Shown: in pieces, positions 1-11,499 of the stretch | How the letters are laid out: each line of letters begins with the position of its first letter | How positions within the stretch are numbered: position 1 is the first letter of the stretch | Source of the DNA: Selaginella moellendorffii | Taxonomy: Eukaryota > Streptophyta > Lycopodiopsida > Selaginellales > Selaginellaceae | Assembly (NCBI RefSeq): GCF_000143415.4 | Contig: NW_003314276.1 | Span: forward strand, 1,137,434 to 1,201,433 | Length of the DNA: 64,000 nt | Direction: 5' to 3' | The notes under the pieces: model-generated | What the model was told of the DNA's origin: nothing | Seen by the model: only the letters and a program-made list of their open reading frames with translations | Database searches by the model: none | Made by a program: the position numbers and the translations under genes

Positions 1-17
1 GTCAGAGATCCCGCCAT
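1..17 (-). CDS. First codons of a gene leaving the left edge
   Basis: Read on the minus strand, an ATG at position 17 opens MAGSL and then leaves the window. It is preceded by about 300 bp of leader-like sequence without a convincing longer reading frame. An earlier minus-strand ATG near 220 opens only a six-codon frame (MARWGI then stop), which would be an upstream ORF. The product cannot be named from five codons. The call rests on ATG context and on the divergent arrangement with the PP2A gene, so it is weak. Confidence 0.25.
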
Positions 18-1148
18 AGCACTTCTCGAGCTGCCCGGACAAACCCTACGTGCGCATTCTCGGCTGGGAACAGAAAATCCGTGAAATTCTGGATCCCGAT
101 GGAGCTGCCAATCGGGGAGGGAAGAATTTCGAGCGAAATGGATCTAGAGCCCCGATCTTGACGAGAAACTGGCCGAATTCCTAGATTTTCCTGGCGGCAT
201 CGATCAAATACCCCACCTGGCCATCGCCGCGACAAGATTTGAGACGACGCGCCAACGCTCCAAGACGCCGATGGGGATCTAATAATCCAGCCCTCACAAG
301 AAAACTCCTCTCTTTCTCCTCCTAGCCCAAGAGAGAATATTCAGTCAGTGAAAATGGGTATATTCACCGCCGTTCAGTTCATGCATGTCTTGGCCACCGG
401 CACCAGGCAGTCATCCGGTAAATCACCTTGTCTATTCACCGTTTTACCAGCGCTCGATCTTATCCACATACCGGCTGCCGCCGGTGTTTTGCGGCCAGCT
501 CCGAGTCTCCGCCATGTGGCTCATTGGCCACTGTACATACGATTAAAAGATAATGGCGTGGTTGGTACATGGTTTCCAAAGGATATGAATGTTCCAAATG
601 ATTTTCTTGCGCCATACTCCATGCCCGATGGCCACATTTTCCGTGCGTACGGAGATTTGACCAGCGTTTACTTTCCATTCCAGTGGAGAAATCTCCGCCT
701 CGAGCTGCTGGCCGTCGGATGCGCTCCTCCCATCGTGGCCGCCCACATCGTCACAATAAAATTAGTGTGGAACCAAAGAAGGGTTCCGCCATAGCCGATC
801 GGGGAGGAGGACAAGGGCGCCGCGCCGATGCTCGTCGCCGCCACTGCCGCTGCCGCCGCGCCGATCTCGATCTCCACCGCCTCGCCGCCGCCGCTGCCGC
901 CGCCGCTGGAGCACAGGATTTCACAGCCGGAGCAATCCCCGGATCGATCATGTTCTCCCCGGAGCGGCAGCAGCAGCGGCAGCAGTGAATCGAGGGAAAT
1001 CTCACGAGCACAGGCAAGTGTGTGGGCTTTGCGACTGCTAGATGCGTAGGCCGGTGGCGCGAGGAAGGGAAATCTCGAGCAAGAAGGGGTTTTTGGGCAG
1101 CACATCCTAAAGAAGGGTTTTTGCTTGCTACCACCAGGCAGTCCAGAC
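18..1148. promoter_or_regulatory. Divergent intergenic region and PP2A B' leader
   Basis: No supported protein gene. The right part (about 680-1148) is rich in CCG/CAG runs, as in 5' leaders of plant signalling genes. A possible leader intron runs from 1014 to about 1137. Its donor reads CAG|GCAAGT, a GC-AG type donor, and its acceptor lies in CCACCAG or GGCAG just before the PP2A start codon. The several open frames here are composition artefacts of the GC-rich repeats. Confidence 0.4.
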
Positions 1149-2751
1149 ATGGTCAACATAAAGCTCAAGCAATTAATTCGCAAGCCGTCGTCCAGGAATG
1201 ATAGCAGCATTGAGTCCTCGATTGGCGCTCCAGCTCCTCATCCAGGCGGCATAATGCCGGGCTCTACCAGTGTTCCTTCCAATCCTGGCTCTCGATCTTC
1301 GTCTTCCTCCTCCGGGCCGGTGAATGGGCTCCTCCCACTGACCAACTTTGAGCCGCTGCCGCTCTTCCGCGACGTTCCCAGCTCCGAGAAGCAATCGCTC
1401 TTCGTCAAGAAGCTACATTTGTGCTGCTGCGTGTTCGATTTCACTGACCCCTCCAAGCACACGCGAGAAAAGGAGATCAAGCGGCAGACACTCCTGGAGC
1501 TCGTCGACTACGTCACCTCGGGGTCGGGCAAGTTCACCGAGAACGTCCTCGAGGACATGACCAAGATGGTGTCGGCCAACTTGTTCCGGAGCCTGCCACC
1601 CTCGTCCCGCGAGAACAGTGCCGTGTCCGAGAGCTTTGACGAGGACGAGGAGCCGGTCATGGACCCGGCATGGCCGCATTTGCAGATCGTCTACGAGTTC
1701 TTACTCCGCCTGGTGGTGTCCACCGAGACCGACGCCAAGGTCGCCAAGCGCTACATCGACCACTTCTTCGTGCTGCGGCTGCTGGATCTCTTCGACTCGG
1801 AGGACCCCCGAGAGAGAGAGTACCTCAAGACCATCTTGCATCGGATCTACGGCAAGTTCATGGTCCACCGCCCCTTCATCCGCAAGGCCATCAACAACAT
1901 CTTCTACCGGTTCATCTTCGAGACGGAGAAGCACAACGGCATCGCGGAGATGCTGGAGATCCTGGGCAGCATCATCAACGGGTTCGCGCTGCCGCTCAAG
2001 GAAGAGCACAAGCTGTTCCTGGTGCGAGCTCTGGTGCCGCTGCACAAGCCAAAGTGCGTGGCCATGTACCACCAGCAGCTGTCGTACTGCATAACGCAGT
2101 TCGTGGAGAAGGACTGCAAGCTCGCGGACACGGTCATAAGAGGGCTGCTCAAGTACTGGCCTGTCACCAACAGCCAAAAGGAAGTCCTCTTCTTGAATGA
2201 GCTGGAGGAGGTACTGGAGGCGACGCAGGCGTCAGAGTTTGAGCGCTGCATGGTTCCCCTGTTCCGACAGATTGCCCGCTGCCTTAATAGCTCCCACTTC
2301 CAGGTAGGCATTCTCGTCTTTAAAGTTATTCTTCCTTGCCTTTGACTCTCTTTTCCGGTTTTTTTTCTTTCCCCAGGTAGCGGAACGAGCACTCTTTTTG
2401 TGGAACAACGATCACGTCGTGAGCTTGGTGGCACAGAACCGGCAGACGATACTGCCACTGATCTTCAGTGCGCTGGAGATGAACAACCGGAACCACTGGA
2501 ACCAGGCGGTGCACGGGCTGACTTGCAACGTCCGCAAGATGTTCTCGGAGATGGACCCGGAGCTGTTCCAGGAGTGCCAGCGGAAGTTCCAGGAGGACGA
2601 GGAGAAGTCCAAGGGGATCGAGGAGAAGCGCGAGATAACGTGGAAGCGGCTCGAGGCGGCGGCGGCCACCAAGGCCGTGAGCTCCGAGGCCGTGCTGGTG
2701 ATGGGAATGGCACCGTCGTTTAACCAGCAGAGAACCATGGTAGGCGTCTAG
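1149..2751 (+). CDS. PP2A regulatory B' (B56) subunit
   Basis: This is a B56/B' regulatory subunit of protein phosphatase 2A. It binds the A scaffold and C catalytic subunits and chooses substrates in cytosol and nucleus. Two exons, 1149-2303 and 2377-2751, are joined in phase 0 across a 73-nt GT-AG intron and give 509 aa, the usual family length (about 500). Residues 1-70 are a variable Ser/Pro-rich tail. From about residue 75 the HEAT-like B56 core is continuous: it contains [50 protein letters not shown], and after the intron [14 protein letters not shown]. The start MVNIKLKQL was chosen because it follows a splice-acceptor-like CAG and matches the N-termini of plant B' proteins; a longer frame upstream has no ATG. 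The C-terminus ends shortly after the core, as in shorter plant B' forms. The gene is convergent with the GAUT gene to the right. Confidence 0.95.
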
Positions 2752-3232
2752 AAGATCGAGCCCAGCGTTCCCTGTTCTTGTTGGAGGATCTATCTCCACT
2801 GACCGGCTGCCCTGTAAATCGCCACCAATCCAGAGAACCAGTCCCGGTGTACACAAAAACCAGTAAGTTCGTCCGAGAGAACCGGTCGGTGTCGATGAAC
2901 CAGAGCTTGAGAAGAATACTGCGGCTGGAGTTGTTTGAATATTTACTCCTGTTTATTGGTTGTTCTGTGTGTGTTTGTAGAAAACAACGCTCTCCCCTTT
3001 CTATACGAACCATCCTCTTTCTATACGAGCCACTGCTTTGCCGGAAAATTCTTTCTCTGTGCATTATTTTCTTCGGGAAAAAGCAGCAGCCATTTTGTTA
3101 GAAATGAGCTGCGAACTTACAAAAGAATACCTTGATCCGTATTTACAGCACAGGTGCCAGGTTGATGGAAGGATGGAGAACAAAACTTGGTCGGTCGATC
3201 GATCTGTTTGTTTTTCTTTTTTTTTTCTTGGA
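2752..3232. other. Convergent 3' UTR region
   Basis: These 481 bp separate the stop codons of the PP2A (+) and GAUT (-) genes and must hold both 3' UTRs. The sequence is unremarkable apart from a pyrimidine run near 3210-3230. No gene is seen. Confidence 0.6.
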
Positions 3233-5752
3233 CTACTGGATGTTGCACTCCTGCAAGTAAGGATGATCATACTTCACGTACCTCGACCAGTAACCTTTGA
3301 ATCTCGAGAGTCCAATTTCTAGCCAAGGTTTAAGGTTCCCATTGTAGTGGACAACGGCGGCAGCGTCGATCTCCTCGGGATCCACACCGGGGTTGTAACC
3401 GAGTCCCAGGACGTGCCAGGATTTGTCGAGCGGGTACGTGAGGTTGTAGAAGGTGATGAGTCCCGGAGGCAAGGTTCCCAGCTTCCAGAGTGTCCTATCC
3501 TTGTTCTGCAAGAGAAAGAGCTTAGCCACATCGTTTTAGACTTTCCAGAAAACGCTTACCATCGTTTGCCACTTGTGGTAGATTCCTGTGATGTCGCGCT
3601 TCTTCCACTCCTCCAGGTCGAAGATGTTCATCCCGTAGGCCCAGCCACACGCGTTTGGATCGAAGTTCCTTGCGATGTGAGGATTGGAGAAATTAAGATA
3701 CTTGTCGAATCGATGGAAGCTGGCTCCACAAGTCTCCACTGCACCGTTCACCTTGCCATGGAGGTCCACGGACCACAGCGGAGTCAGGTCCTTTTGCACA
3801 ACGATGTCGTCGTCCAGGAACAGGATCTTGCTCAGTCTCGGGAACACCTCCGGGAGATAGAACCTGAGATGGTTGAGCATCGACAGGTACTTGGGGTTGC
3901 GGTACTTCAGATTGGACGTCCCAGAAGTTACGCTCGTTGTCTGGTCCGGTTTGAAGTAGTAGTCCTTCATCGCTGCAGATTCCAGTTGCCGTAGGACGGG
4001 ACAGTAGGAAGAATTGAGCCACGTAAAGTCGTCGATATTTTGGACGTGAATGGTGGCGTTGCCCGGGGGATTGTCCAGAAACCACATCTTCATGGCCCCA
4101 AAATTTAGGCGGTCTGTAACCAGATGAAACACATGCTTGTCGGGTTCCTGCACGAACCAAGACACATAGGTCACATGTCTTTACAACTCCTGAAAAGTAA
4201 ATGTACGTACCTCGGCGTGGAGGACAGTGGAATTGACCACCACTGCTGCTGCAAGGACGTTGTCCGAGAAGAGCGCATAGTGATACAAGTCGTCGTCCTC
4301 GAGCTTTTCCCGGTTCGGGAACTGACGCTCATCTGGGGGCAGTACATGATACTGTACGTTGAGGCGCAGCGAAAGGCAATGCAGGCCTTTCGGCATGGTC
4401 TTGGCAGCAAGCTGGCTCAAGAACGCACTTTGCTTCCTGAGTGAGCGCGCGTAATCTTCAGCTCCATGCAGCATTGCTCGCAAACCTTTGACTAGAGAGT
4501 TACAGTCGTAATTCTGCTGCCTTGCCTTGGCCAAAACCTGTCCCATGGCACGGATTTTATCGGGAGCACTGCAAGATAGAGACGCTAAGTTCCACTCGTA
4601 AGGTACTGCAAGGAAGAAATATTACCTCCGTGGTAGCTCAGCATCAATGGTTGCGTCACCCACGACACGCTCGCTGTCTCTGAGACGGATTCTCAGATCG
4701 CGAAGAAGCCTCTGATTGTTGCGAGCCTGAGCAACCCCAATGTATGCTCTGGCCATAATCACTTGATCGCGAATCAATCTGACCAGGGAGTCTGAGTTTT
4801 CGTTTTCATCCCGCCTCCAAATGCTGTACTTGCCGAGTATCGCCCCATCCACAGCTTTGGAGCGTTTGATAGCTTCCTCTTCCAGCCGTGCCTTTTCTCC
4901 TTCATCCTGCTGGAGAAGCTCTGTCAGCCTTTTCTCATGCCTACGCAGTCTCAGTTGCTGCAAATCGAAAAATAAAGTGTGCATTTCAACATGCAACCGA
5001 TATGCAAACATTGTCAATCTGCGTAGACTTTGGGAGCTTACCTTTCGGATCTCAGCAGCTGGATCGGTCTTTACTTGAGAACTCTCGTCGGCAGTAGCGA
5101 CAGTGGTATTCACATCTTCTCCATGAGGCAGGTTTGGATTCACCACAACCGTTCCCTGGTCCTCAGCTTCCGCAGTTTTAACATCCTCAACAACGTTCTC
5201 CTGAACAAAAATAGCAATAGAATTTTACAAGCTGTAGGTGGCATCGCCTATTTATTTACCTTCTTCGCGACCTCTTTCTCCGAATTCTCACGTACTAACG
5301 AGGACGAGTGAGATACCTCGGAGTTTGCTATTATAACGTCGAGTACCTACATGCACAAAGAAAAAAGGGAGTCTCTTGCCATAAGAATCTCTTGCCGAAC
5401 TCCTCACAACCAAAAGACTTAAAACTTACTTGATCCGCCACAGTGGCTTTCTGCCCGTTACGCGAGTCATCCTGGAAGTCGAGAATTAAAACACGGAACA
5501 AATCTATAAAGCCAAACTCACATTGCTGGTTTGCGGCAATTCGCCCTTCCCTGTGTAGTTAAGTTAAAACCCCACGATAAGCAAAAAGAAAAAGATCTCA
5601 CCAAACGAAGTGCTGAAGATCGCGATTCTTGGCGCAAGGAAAATGAGTGGAGCGATCATAGAAACTGCAAGAAGCACCCCCACAGAGATCCGGAACTTAT
5701 CATTTCTCACGCGATGCTGGGGACCTGCCGCTGGTCCTCTTTTGGATCGCAT
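3233..5752 (-). CDS. GAUT: Galacturonosyltransferase, GAUT1/GAUT3/GAUT4-type (GT8)
   Basis: This is a Golgi glycosyltransferase of family GT8. It adds galacturonic acid from UDP-GalA to homogalacturonan during pectin synthesis. Nine exons on the minus strand are 5602-5752, 5522-5550, 5430-5471, 5260-5346, 5042-5200, 4626-4957, 4211-4568, 3560-4147 and 3233-3505. All junctions are GT-AG, and the phases close to about 672 aa, close to GAUT1. The N-terminus MRSKRGP is followed by one hydrophobic segment (about residues 20-42), a type II signal anchor. A variable, partly charged stem comes next. The catalytic part starts near LHCLSLRLN, and the donor-site DxD lies in FLDDDIVVQKD. Further family blocks are HLRFYLPEVFP, DPNACGWAYGMNIFDL, LGTLPPGLITFYNLTYPLD and HYNGNLKPWLEIG. 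The end ECNIQ matches the family C-terminus. The stem is cut into very small exons (29, 42 and 87 nt). An upstream in-frame GTG is not needed as start. All key residues look intact. Confidence 0.95.
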
Positions 5753-5867
5753 GGTAGTCACTACATGTGTGATCTCCTCCTTTCACCGGCGCTGCTGGAG
5801 CTAGATCCAGTGATCACGAACCCTAGCCTGGAACAGTAGGGGCCTCTTCCCTCTCTCGCCGGAGACA

Positions 5868-6152
5868 ATGTCCCCGAAATACCCCCGACGAGGATCAATA
5901 CCGAGAATGCTGCTGCGCAAGAAGATCCAGGCCACGGCTGTGCGCAATCTGGCGCTGGGGAATGCCGATTCCGAGCGGGGAGAGAGGCTGGGCTGCAAAT
6001 CTTGGCGAAGACGAGGAAGAACCAGCAATGTGGAGCTCCCGGCACCGCCGCAGCCAGCGCGGCGTCACACCTTTGCCCTAAGAAGCGCCATGGCTGTGCC
6101 CCCAGCTTCGAGCCTGACGAAGAAATTTCCACGCCCAGAGAAAAATGCAGGT
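5868..6152 (+). pseudogene. Orphan first exon cut off at the repeat boundary
   Basis: An ATG opens 95 codons beginning MSPKYPRRGSIPRMLLRK, basic and rich in Arg. It ends exactly at AATGCAG|GTACGTG, a strong splice donor. Divergently placed about 115 bp from the GAUT start, it looks like the first coding exon of a lost or very long-introned gene. Right of about 6200 the DNA becomes AT-rich retroelement sequence and no second exon was found. The reading frame is uncertain: the next frame (with CPKKRHGC) is also partly open. No family is recognised. Confidence 0.3.
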
Positions 6153-7119
6153 ACGTGTGGGAGAATATTCTCTTAGTCAGTGCACGAATCTGTTATTTAC
6201 ATTTTCTCCAAACTAGGTACTTTTCTTACTAAGCAAAATACGTTGTGTAACCTGATCTTGCGAACGGTCCAGATGCAAACTAAATGTGCTTCAAGACTAG
6301 CATTATATGGGTATATTCATTTTCTTATTTTTATTATGTGGCTGAATGTTGCTATGTGAGTGCTATTAACTAGCCCAAAAACCTTAATTTATATACAAAA
6401 GTGAGTAGTTCAGATTAAAATCAATTCAATAGTTATCAAAATTCTATTACATTAATATTAACATATAGCATTATAACCATACACTTGGACCTCACATCAT
6501 CCCTTCCTCTCGAAATGATAGAAGATAATTAGGATTCTCTAGTGGACAAACTAGAATATGAAGGAACATCAAAAGAAGGCATTGGTAGATATGTTAGTGG
6601 TATTAATTGTTTTTAATCCTTTTGTATGAAGCATTTTGCTACTGCATATACACAATTTATGGAGGATCAATTTATTAGTCATTATGCTAAACTTTATAAA
6701 CTTGCAGCTCAATTTACCACAATACTTGATACAGTCCCTTTCACTGAGAAAAGAGCCTCTTAGATAAACCACATACTGTAAGATTGGGAAAATAGATTAA
6801 CACTAAAGCATTCATTTTGTACTCTATATGTGGATAATAATGAAAGTTATAATGTCATTGTTGCCTCACTTATATACGACTCAAGTGTTTACTAGACTTT
6901 GTTTAAATTAGTGGAAGAATGCTTGTCAAATACTAATCCCAAGACATAACATTGGTAGCTTGTGGCAATCGCAAAAGTAAACTCAACTCCGTTAGTAGTA
7001 TCAAATCATAACCATATAAGAGTTTATATGGTGAAGCATCAACAAAACTTTACACCCCTATGATATATGCATATTAAAAAGACAATAAATAACCATTCCA
7101 ATTCAAATGTTGAAAGTTT

Positions 7120-7700
7120 ATATACTTTATAATTATCCTTTTAAAGATCTAAATGAGCCATTCCACCAAACTATCAAATTATGGATAATAAGCATTTGTG
7201 AAAGTGTGACTTATCCCCAATTGAGACGTTAAAATGTGAAATGCCTCAGCCATAAATGTGGGATTATTATCCAAAAGAATTTGCTTTGGATAAGAATACT
7301 AGAACACCACTCGATTGAGGGGGAAGTATCTAACAACAGTTGCAAACGCATTAGCAAGAGCTCCGACTTCCTTTAGCAAGTTAAGTAGTCAAAAGCAATA
7401 ATGACATACTCAATGCCAACAATCTATTATGGAAAATGCTCTATTAGATTAAATGCTACCAACTCAAACGGATAAGAAATTACAATTAACTCCAGCTGTC
7501 CTTATTATGAGTTTAGCATCAAACATAGCTATGCACATACCGGATATTATGTCACATCTCTACCAATAAAAAAACTTGTACAACTTTTCAGTCATACAAT
7601 GATATCCTATATGCTTGCCTATAATAGGAGAATCATGGTAGATGTGGAGAAAGCATGGAATAAAGATCAAAGGCACCATCAACTATAAATGATCATCAGA
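7120..7700 (-). pseudogene. Integrase remnant of the gypsy element
   Basis: Minus-strand translation shows the gypsy integrase core in broken frames. An H-x-SPI-x-GKHIGYH zinc-finger-like stretch and a KFFYW stretch are followed by LLDNNPTFMAEAFHIL and FTNAYYPQFDSLVEWL, which correspond to the D-(35)-E region of the catalytic core. Several stop codons interrupt it. It belongs to the same element as the RNase H, RT and protease pieces to the right. Confidence 0.75.
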
Positions 7701-9060
7701 AAATAGTTATCCTCAAGGTAATATTAAGAATGTAAATACCGAAATGGTAAGTCATCAATAAATGATGCAAAATTCTCAAATCCATCATAAAACTTTCGAA
7801 TTCACAACTTAACTATTTAAGCCTCATCAAAAAAAGGTAAATCTTGCTTCACATCTTATGGACATTGAACATCAAACATAACAATTATTGGTGGCATAGA
7901 ATCTTTATTTAGAAAATTCACAAATGTTAAAATAATAGGCTCGTTAGAAATATGGGAATAGAGCAAAAAAGGAAAAAGAGTTCAAGAAAGGGCATTAGTA
8001 TTAGCCATAGAACTCTTTAGGTGATGAATAACATCAAAATCATATTGTACAACTAAATTTTCCATTCTACCTTAGTCACTTAACCATACCTCTGACCACT
8101 TGGAGGAGTCTCACTCACAACCTCTAGAAGTCCTATTTCGGACTTGGGTTTGCTAGCCTCAAGAATGGCATCCCCGCCACTCAACCTTTGCACTTGGTCC
8201 AAGTGCTCCATGTGTCCAATCCCATGATCGACACCCCAAGGTACCATCGATATATTAGCCTATTATGCTAATGCCATGCCCCTTCACCTTGGTCACACTG
8301 GTGGTCTAACACCACCTACATCACAATCCCGTCTTTCAAGGATTGGGCCATCCATCTATAAGTGATCATCCCAAATTCACTCCTTAGCATCCTTAGGATG
8401 CCTGCAAACATGGGGAATAACCTTCCCCAATATCCCTTTTCCGGTCCCCACCAAGTCCCTTTCTGCCTATGGCCGTGTTCGCCAACACTGCCACTGAATC
8501 GAGGCCCACAAGCCCAACCACTAAGTCCCACGGTCCTATGGGACTTCCTCACCACACGACTGTGTCCTTGGTCACTACACCAGAGGACTACTCCTTTTCC
8601 TTTTCACAGTCTGGGCCTTTGGGATAACATTTCGGAATACCATGGCCTTACACGAGCCTCATGGGTACTCTCCCCACCTTCTGCCTTTGGGTGCTCTAGC
8701 CATGGGCTTAGAGCGAGGTTCTGTTGAGCCATGCTAGATATCCAAGTAGGTAGTGCTACCCACACTTGGACTGGGAGCATCGACCATTCGATCTCCTGGG
8801 GGAACTAGAGGCAGCTCTTGAATACTTCACCAAGCTACCTTGCTTGTCGGTCCGTATTCATTCTAGCCTTGGACTTCCCAATGGTCAGCTCATCACCCAA
8901 CATTGGGTATGGCCTTCCTGGGCCAAACTAACCTTTCCTAGCCAAACTGGCTCCACTAGGCTCCAACCCCCACACTCTCCCTACTATACTTTTGGAACCC
9001 TGCAGCTCCCCCCCCCGGGGGACGATCACTTTGGGCTTTCACCCAACTGCCTGTATTAGT

Positions 9061-9527
9061 ATTCGGACTCGGTCTCAGTCCCAGTTTCAGACTCGGACTC
9101 GGTCTCAGTCTCAATCTCGGTCTCAGTCTTAGTTCCATCTCGGACTCCATCTCGGGTCCATCTTGGACTCCATCTCGGACTCCATCTCGGATCCATCTCG
9201 AACTCCATCTCGGGTCCTTCTCGGACGCCATATTGGATCCATCTCAAACTCCATCTCAAGTCCATCTCGGACTCCATCTCAAACTCCATCTTGGGTCCAT
9301 CTTAGACTCCATCTTGGGTCCATCTCGAGCTCCATCTCGGGTCCATCTCGGACTCCATCTTGAGTCCTTCTCGGACTCCATCTCGGGTCCATCTCGGACT
9401 CCATCTCAGGTCCATCTCGGACTCCATCTCGGGTCCATCTTGGACTCCATCTTGGGTCCATTTCGGACTCCATCTCGGGTCCATCTCAGACTCCATCTCA
9501 GACTCCATCTCGGACTCCATCTTGGAC
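9061..9527. repeat. 23-bp minisatellite, block 1 of the solo LTR
   Basis: This is a tandem array of alternating 12- and 11-bp subunits (CTCGGACTCCAT and CTCGGGTCCAT), giving a 23-bp period. The left 70 bp are a degenerate hexamer form (TCGGAC/TCAGTC). Because 23 is not a multiple of 3, every frame cycles through the same 23-residue peptide (for example MESEMDPRWSPRW... on the minus strand). This keeps frames open without any coding meaning. Confidence 0.9.
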
Positions 9528-9799
9528 ACTTCCACGTGTCATGTGTTGGTCCTTTTGGGTCCCTTTTTGGAGCCTCGCTTATTGCTCGCTTCGTGCTGAT
9601 TCCTCGAGCACTTTGTTGGGAGTTCCACTCCTGCTCTCGACCTTTCAAGTCGGAGCCTTTTAGTCCAAATGTGTTACGCTCATTTGGCTTTTGCTTCGGC
9701 CACTACCACGTGGCACCCTTTCGGCTCCACTTTGGGGCTTAGGGATTTGTGTCTCACAATTTGGTGGCATTTGATTTGATAGGGTCTTTTCCACAATCA

Positions 9800-9997
9800 G
9801 ACTCCATTTTGGGTCCTTCTCGGACTCCATCTCGAGTCCTTCTCGGACACCATCTCGGGTCCATCTTAGACTCCATTTCGGGTCCATCTCGGACTCCATT
9901 TTGGGTCCATCTTGGACTCCATCTTGGGTCCATCTCAGACTCCATCTCGGGTCCATCTCGGACTCCATCTCAGGTCCATCTCAAACTCCATCTCAGA
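9800..9997. repeat. 23-bp minisatellite, block 2 of the solo LTR
   Basis: This has the same 12+11 bp unit as the block at 9061-9527. It is separated from that block by one complete copy of the LTR tail and about 40 bp of unrelated sequence. It follows from the partial internal duplication of this solo LTR. Confidence 0.88.
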
Positions 9998-10369
9998 CAC
10001 TTCCATGTGTCATATGTTGGTCCTTTTGGGTCCCTTTTTGGAGCCTCGTTTATTGCTCGCTTTGTGCTCGTTCCTCAAGCACTTTTGTTAGGAGTTCCAC
10101 TCCCGCTCTCAACCTTTCAAGTCGAAGCTTTTGGTCCAAAAGTGTTACATTCATTTAGCTTTTGCTTCAAAGACTACCTCGTGGCACCCTTTCGGCTCCA
10201 CTTTGGGGCCTAGGGATTTTGTGTCTCACACATATATCTGAAGCTTTAAAGCCCATCTAGCAATATGATCAACCAAGTTCTTTTGCTTTAATGACAAAGT
10301 AACAACAACATGATCATCTTTTAGTAATGTTCGAAAACCATGTAGATAGGTATGAAGTTTTTTGAAACC

Positions 10370-10618
10370 TTAAATTTTTCCTAAACACTCTTTTATTGTG
10401 GAATAGTTCACCTCTATGGGTTGTAATGTACATCTGATATATACAATGAGATGGCATTGACTAGGCACATTTAGACTCTTTTGCATCAATATATCTCCAA
10501 GATTGATATCAAAAACATCCATACGCAAAATGAAAGGTTGAATGTAGTTAAGATATACCAAAATTGAATGAGTCATCAACAACTCTTTGAAATCCATAAA
10601 TGCTCGCTTACAATCCAC
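10370..10618 (-). pseudogene. RNase H remnant of the gypsy element
   Basis: The minus-strand frame reads FKELLMTHSILVYLNYIQPFILRMDV and later EVNYSTIKECLG. This corresponds to the start of the gypsy RNase H domain (usual pattern F-x-x-LK-x-x-L...PVL...PF-x-L-x-TDAS, then E-x-NY-x-x-x-E-x-E-x-LA). The catalytic first Asp region reads RMDVFDINLG. It is separated from the RT part by the inserted TRIM-like element. Confidence 0.75.
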
Positions 10619-10656
10619 GGACTAGATGAAAGATGATGTTAACAACTTCAACAATA

Positions 10657-11491
10657 TGCAAGTAATTAAAAATAATGACTTATTGAGATGATCTATATGG
10701 GTTCAAATATAAAGAGAAAAAGGCTTATGAATAAAAGTGCACCCCCTTTTTCAATTGGTTAAGGGTTTTCTGGGATACTTAGGTTTAATGGTCTTGGGAT
10801 ACTTAAGGTTAAATGTCTTTAAGTTTGAATAGTATTGGGTTGGATGACTTCCCAGGAAGTCTAAATTCAAAAATTTATATTTGGTATTAGAGAAGTATCG
10901 AATCCAACTCTGTTGGTTGGCTAATAGAATCGCACAATATGTTAATTGACATCTGGTAGGTTCAATTTCCTTTAACTGGGCTTGATTCAAAGGGTAAGGT
11001 GTCAAGAGAGTGGGGCTCTCGAGAAAGTTGCGGCTCTTACCTTCTATTTACGAGGGCGTGAATTTGTAAGGAAGCTTCAAATTCAAAATCTTACATTTGG
11101 TATTAAAGAGGTGTCAAGTCTGACTTTTTTAGTTGGTTAGTGGAATCGCATCACATATTGATTGAAATTTGGTAAATCTAATTAACTCTAGATAGGCTCG
11201 ACTTAAGGGGTAGGGTGTTAAAAGAGTAGAGCTCTTATGAGAATTGTGGCTCTCAACTTTTATTTATGGTGTGAATTTGTAGGGAAGCATGGTAGATTGT
11301 AAAACCTAAAGAGAATGACTTGAAAGATGATGTATAAAGTTTTAAATATAGAGAGAATAGGCTCATGAATAAAAGTGCACCCCTTTTTCCAATCGGTTAA
11401 GAGTTTTGGGATACTTGGGGTTAAGTGTTCCTAGGTTTAAATAATACTAGGTTGGGTGACTTTATGAGAAGTTTAAATTCAAAAGCTTACA
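10657..11491 (+). mobile_element. TRIM-like miniature LTR element with duplicated inside
   Basis: Two related terminal repeats (10657-10878 and 11298-11491) share TGACTT...AATAAAAGTGCACCC and GGATACTT blocks; the right one starts TGT and ends ACA. Directly after the left repeat is TTTGGTATTAGAG, the primer-binding type complementary to initiator-Met tRNA. The roughly 420-bp inside is itself a tandem pair of about 215 bp. The second half starts with the same primer-site motif (TTTGGTATTAAAG near 11091), preceded by a 20-bp remnant of the LTR tail. No coding capacity is seen. It sits inside the gypsy pol region. A solo LTR of the same family lies at 23213-23406. Confidence 0.75.
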
Positions 11492-11499
11492 TAATCTTC

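Larger units (their letters stand above)
8046..10230 (-). mobile_element. Solo LTR (2.2 kb) with 5-bp target duplication
   Basis: The segment begins TGTACAAC and ends GTGTCTCACA. It is flanked by perfect 5-bp repeats CATAT at 8041-8045 and 10231-10235. It is homologous over its length to the two LTRs of the element at 18602-26362, so it is a solo LTR of that family left after LTR-LTR recombination. Orientation is taken from the primer-binding site of the complete copy. It lies inside the gypsy element, so it inserted later. Its tail (gene-like text ending GGCTTAGGGATTTGTGTCTCACA) is present twice, at 9528-9757 and 9998-10230, each preceded by a block of the 23-bp minisatellite. This points to an internal duplication that makes it longer than its relatives (1.70 and 1.84 kb). 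Confidence 0.85.

Noticed and set aside
668-1210. Long GC-rich frames on both strands near 700-1200
   Set aside because: They come from CCG/CAG runs in the PP2A leader; frames on both strands are open together and end without splice or domain support.
3347-3994. 215-codon plus-strand frame opposite the GAUT gene
   Set aside because: It is the mirror frame of the conserved GAUT catalytic exon and has no similarity of its own.
9056-9968. Minus-strand frames with a 23-residue repeat (MESEMDPRWSPRW type)
   Set aside because: They are a by-product of the 23-bp minisatellite, which returns to frame every 69 bp. There is no independent start, no promoter sign and the same text appears in all frames.
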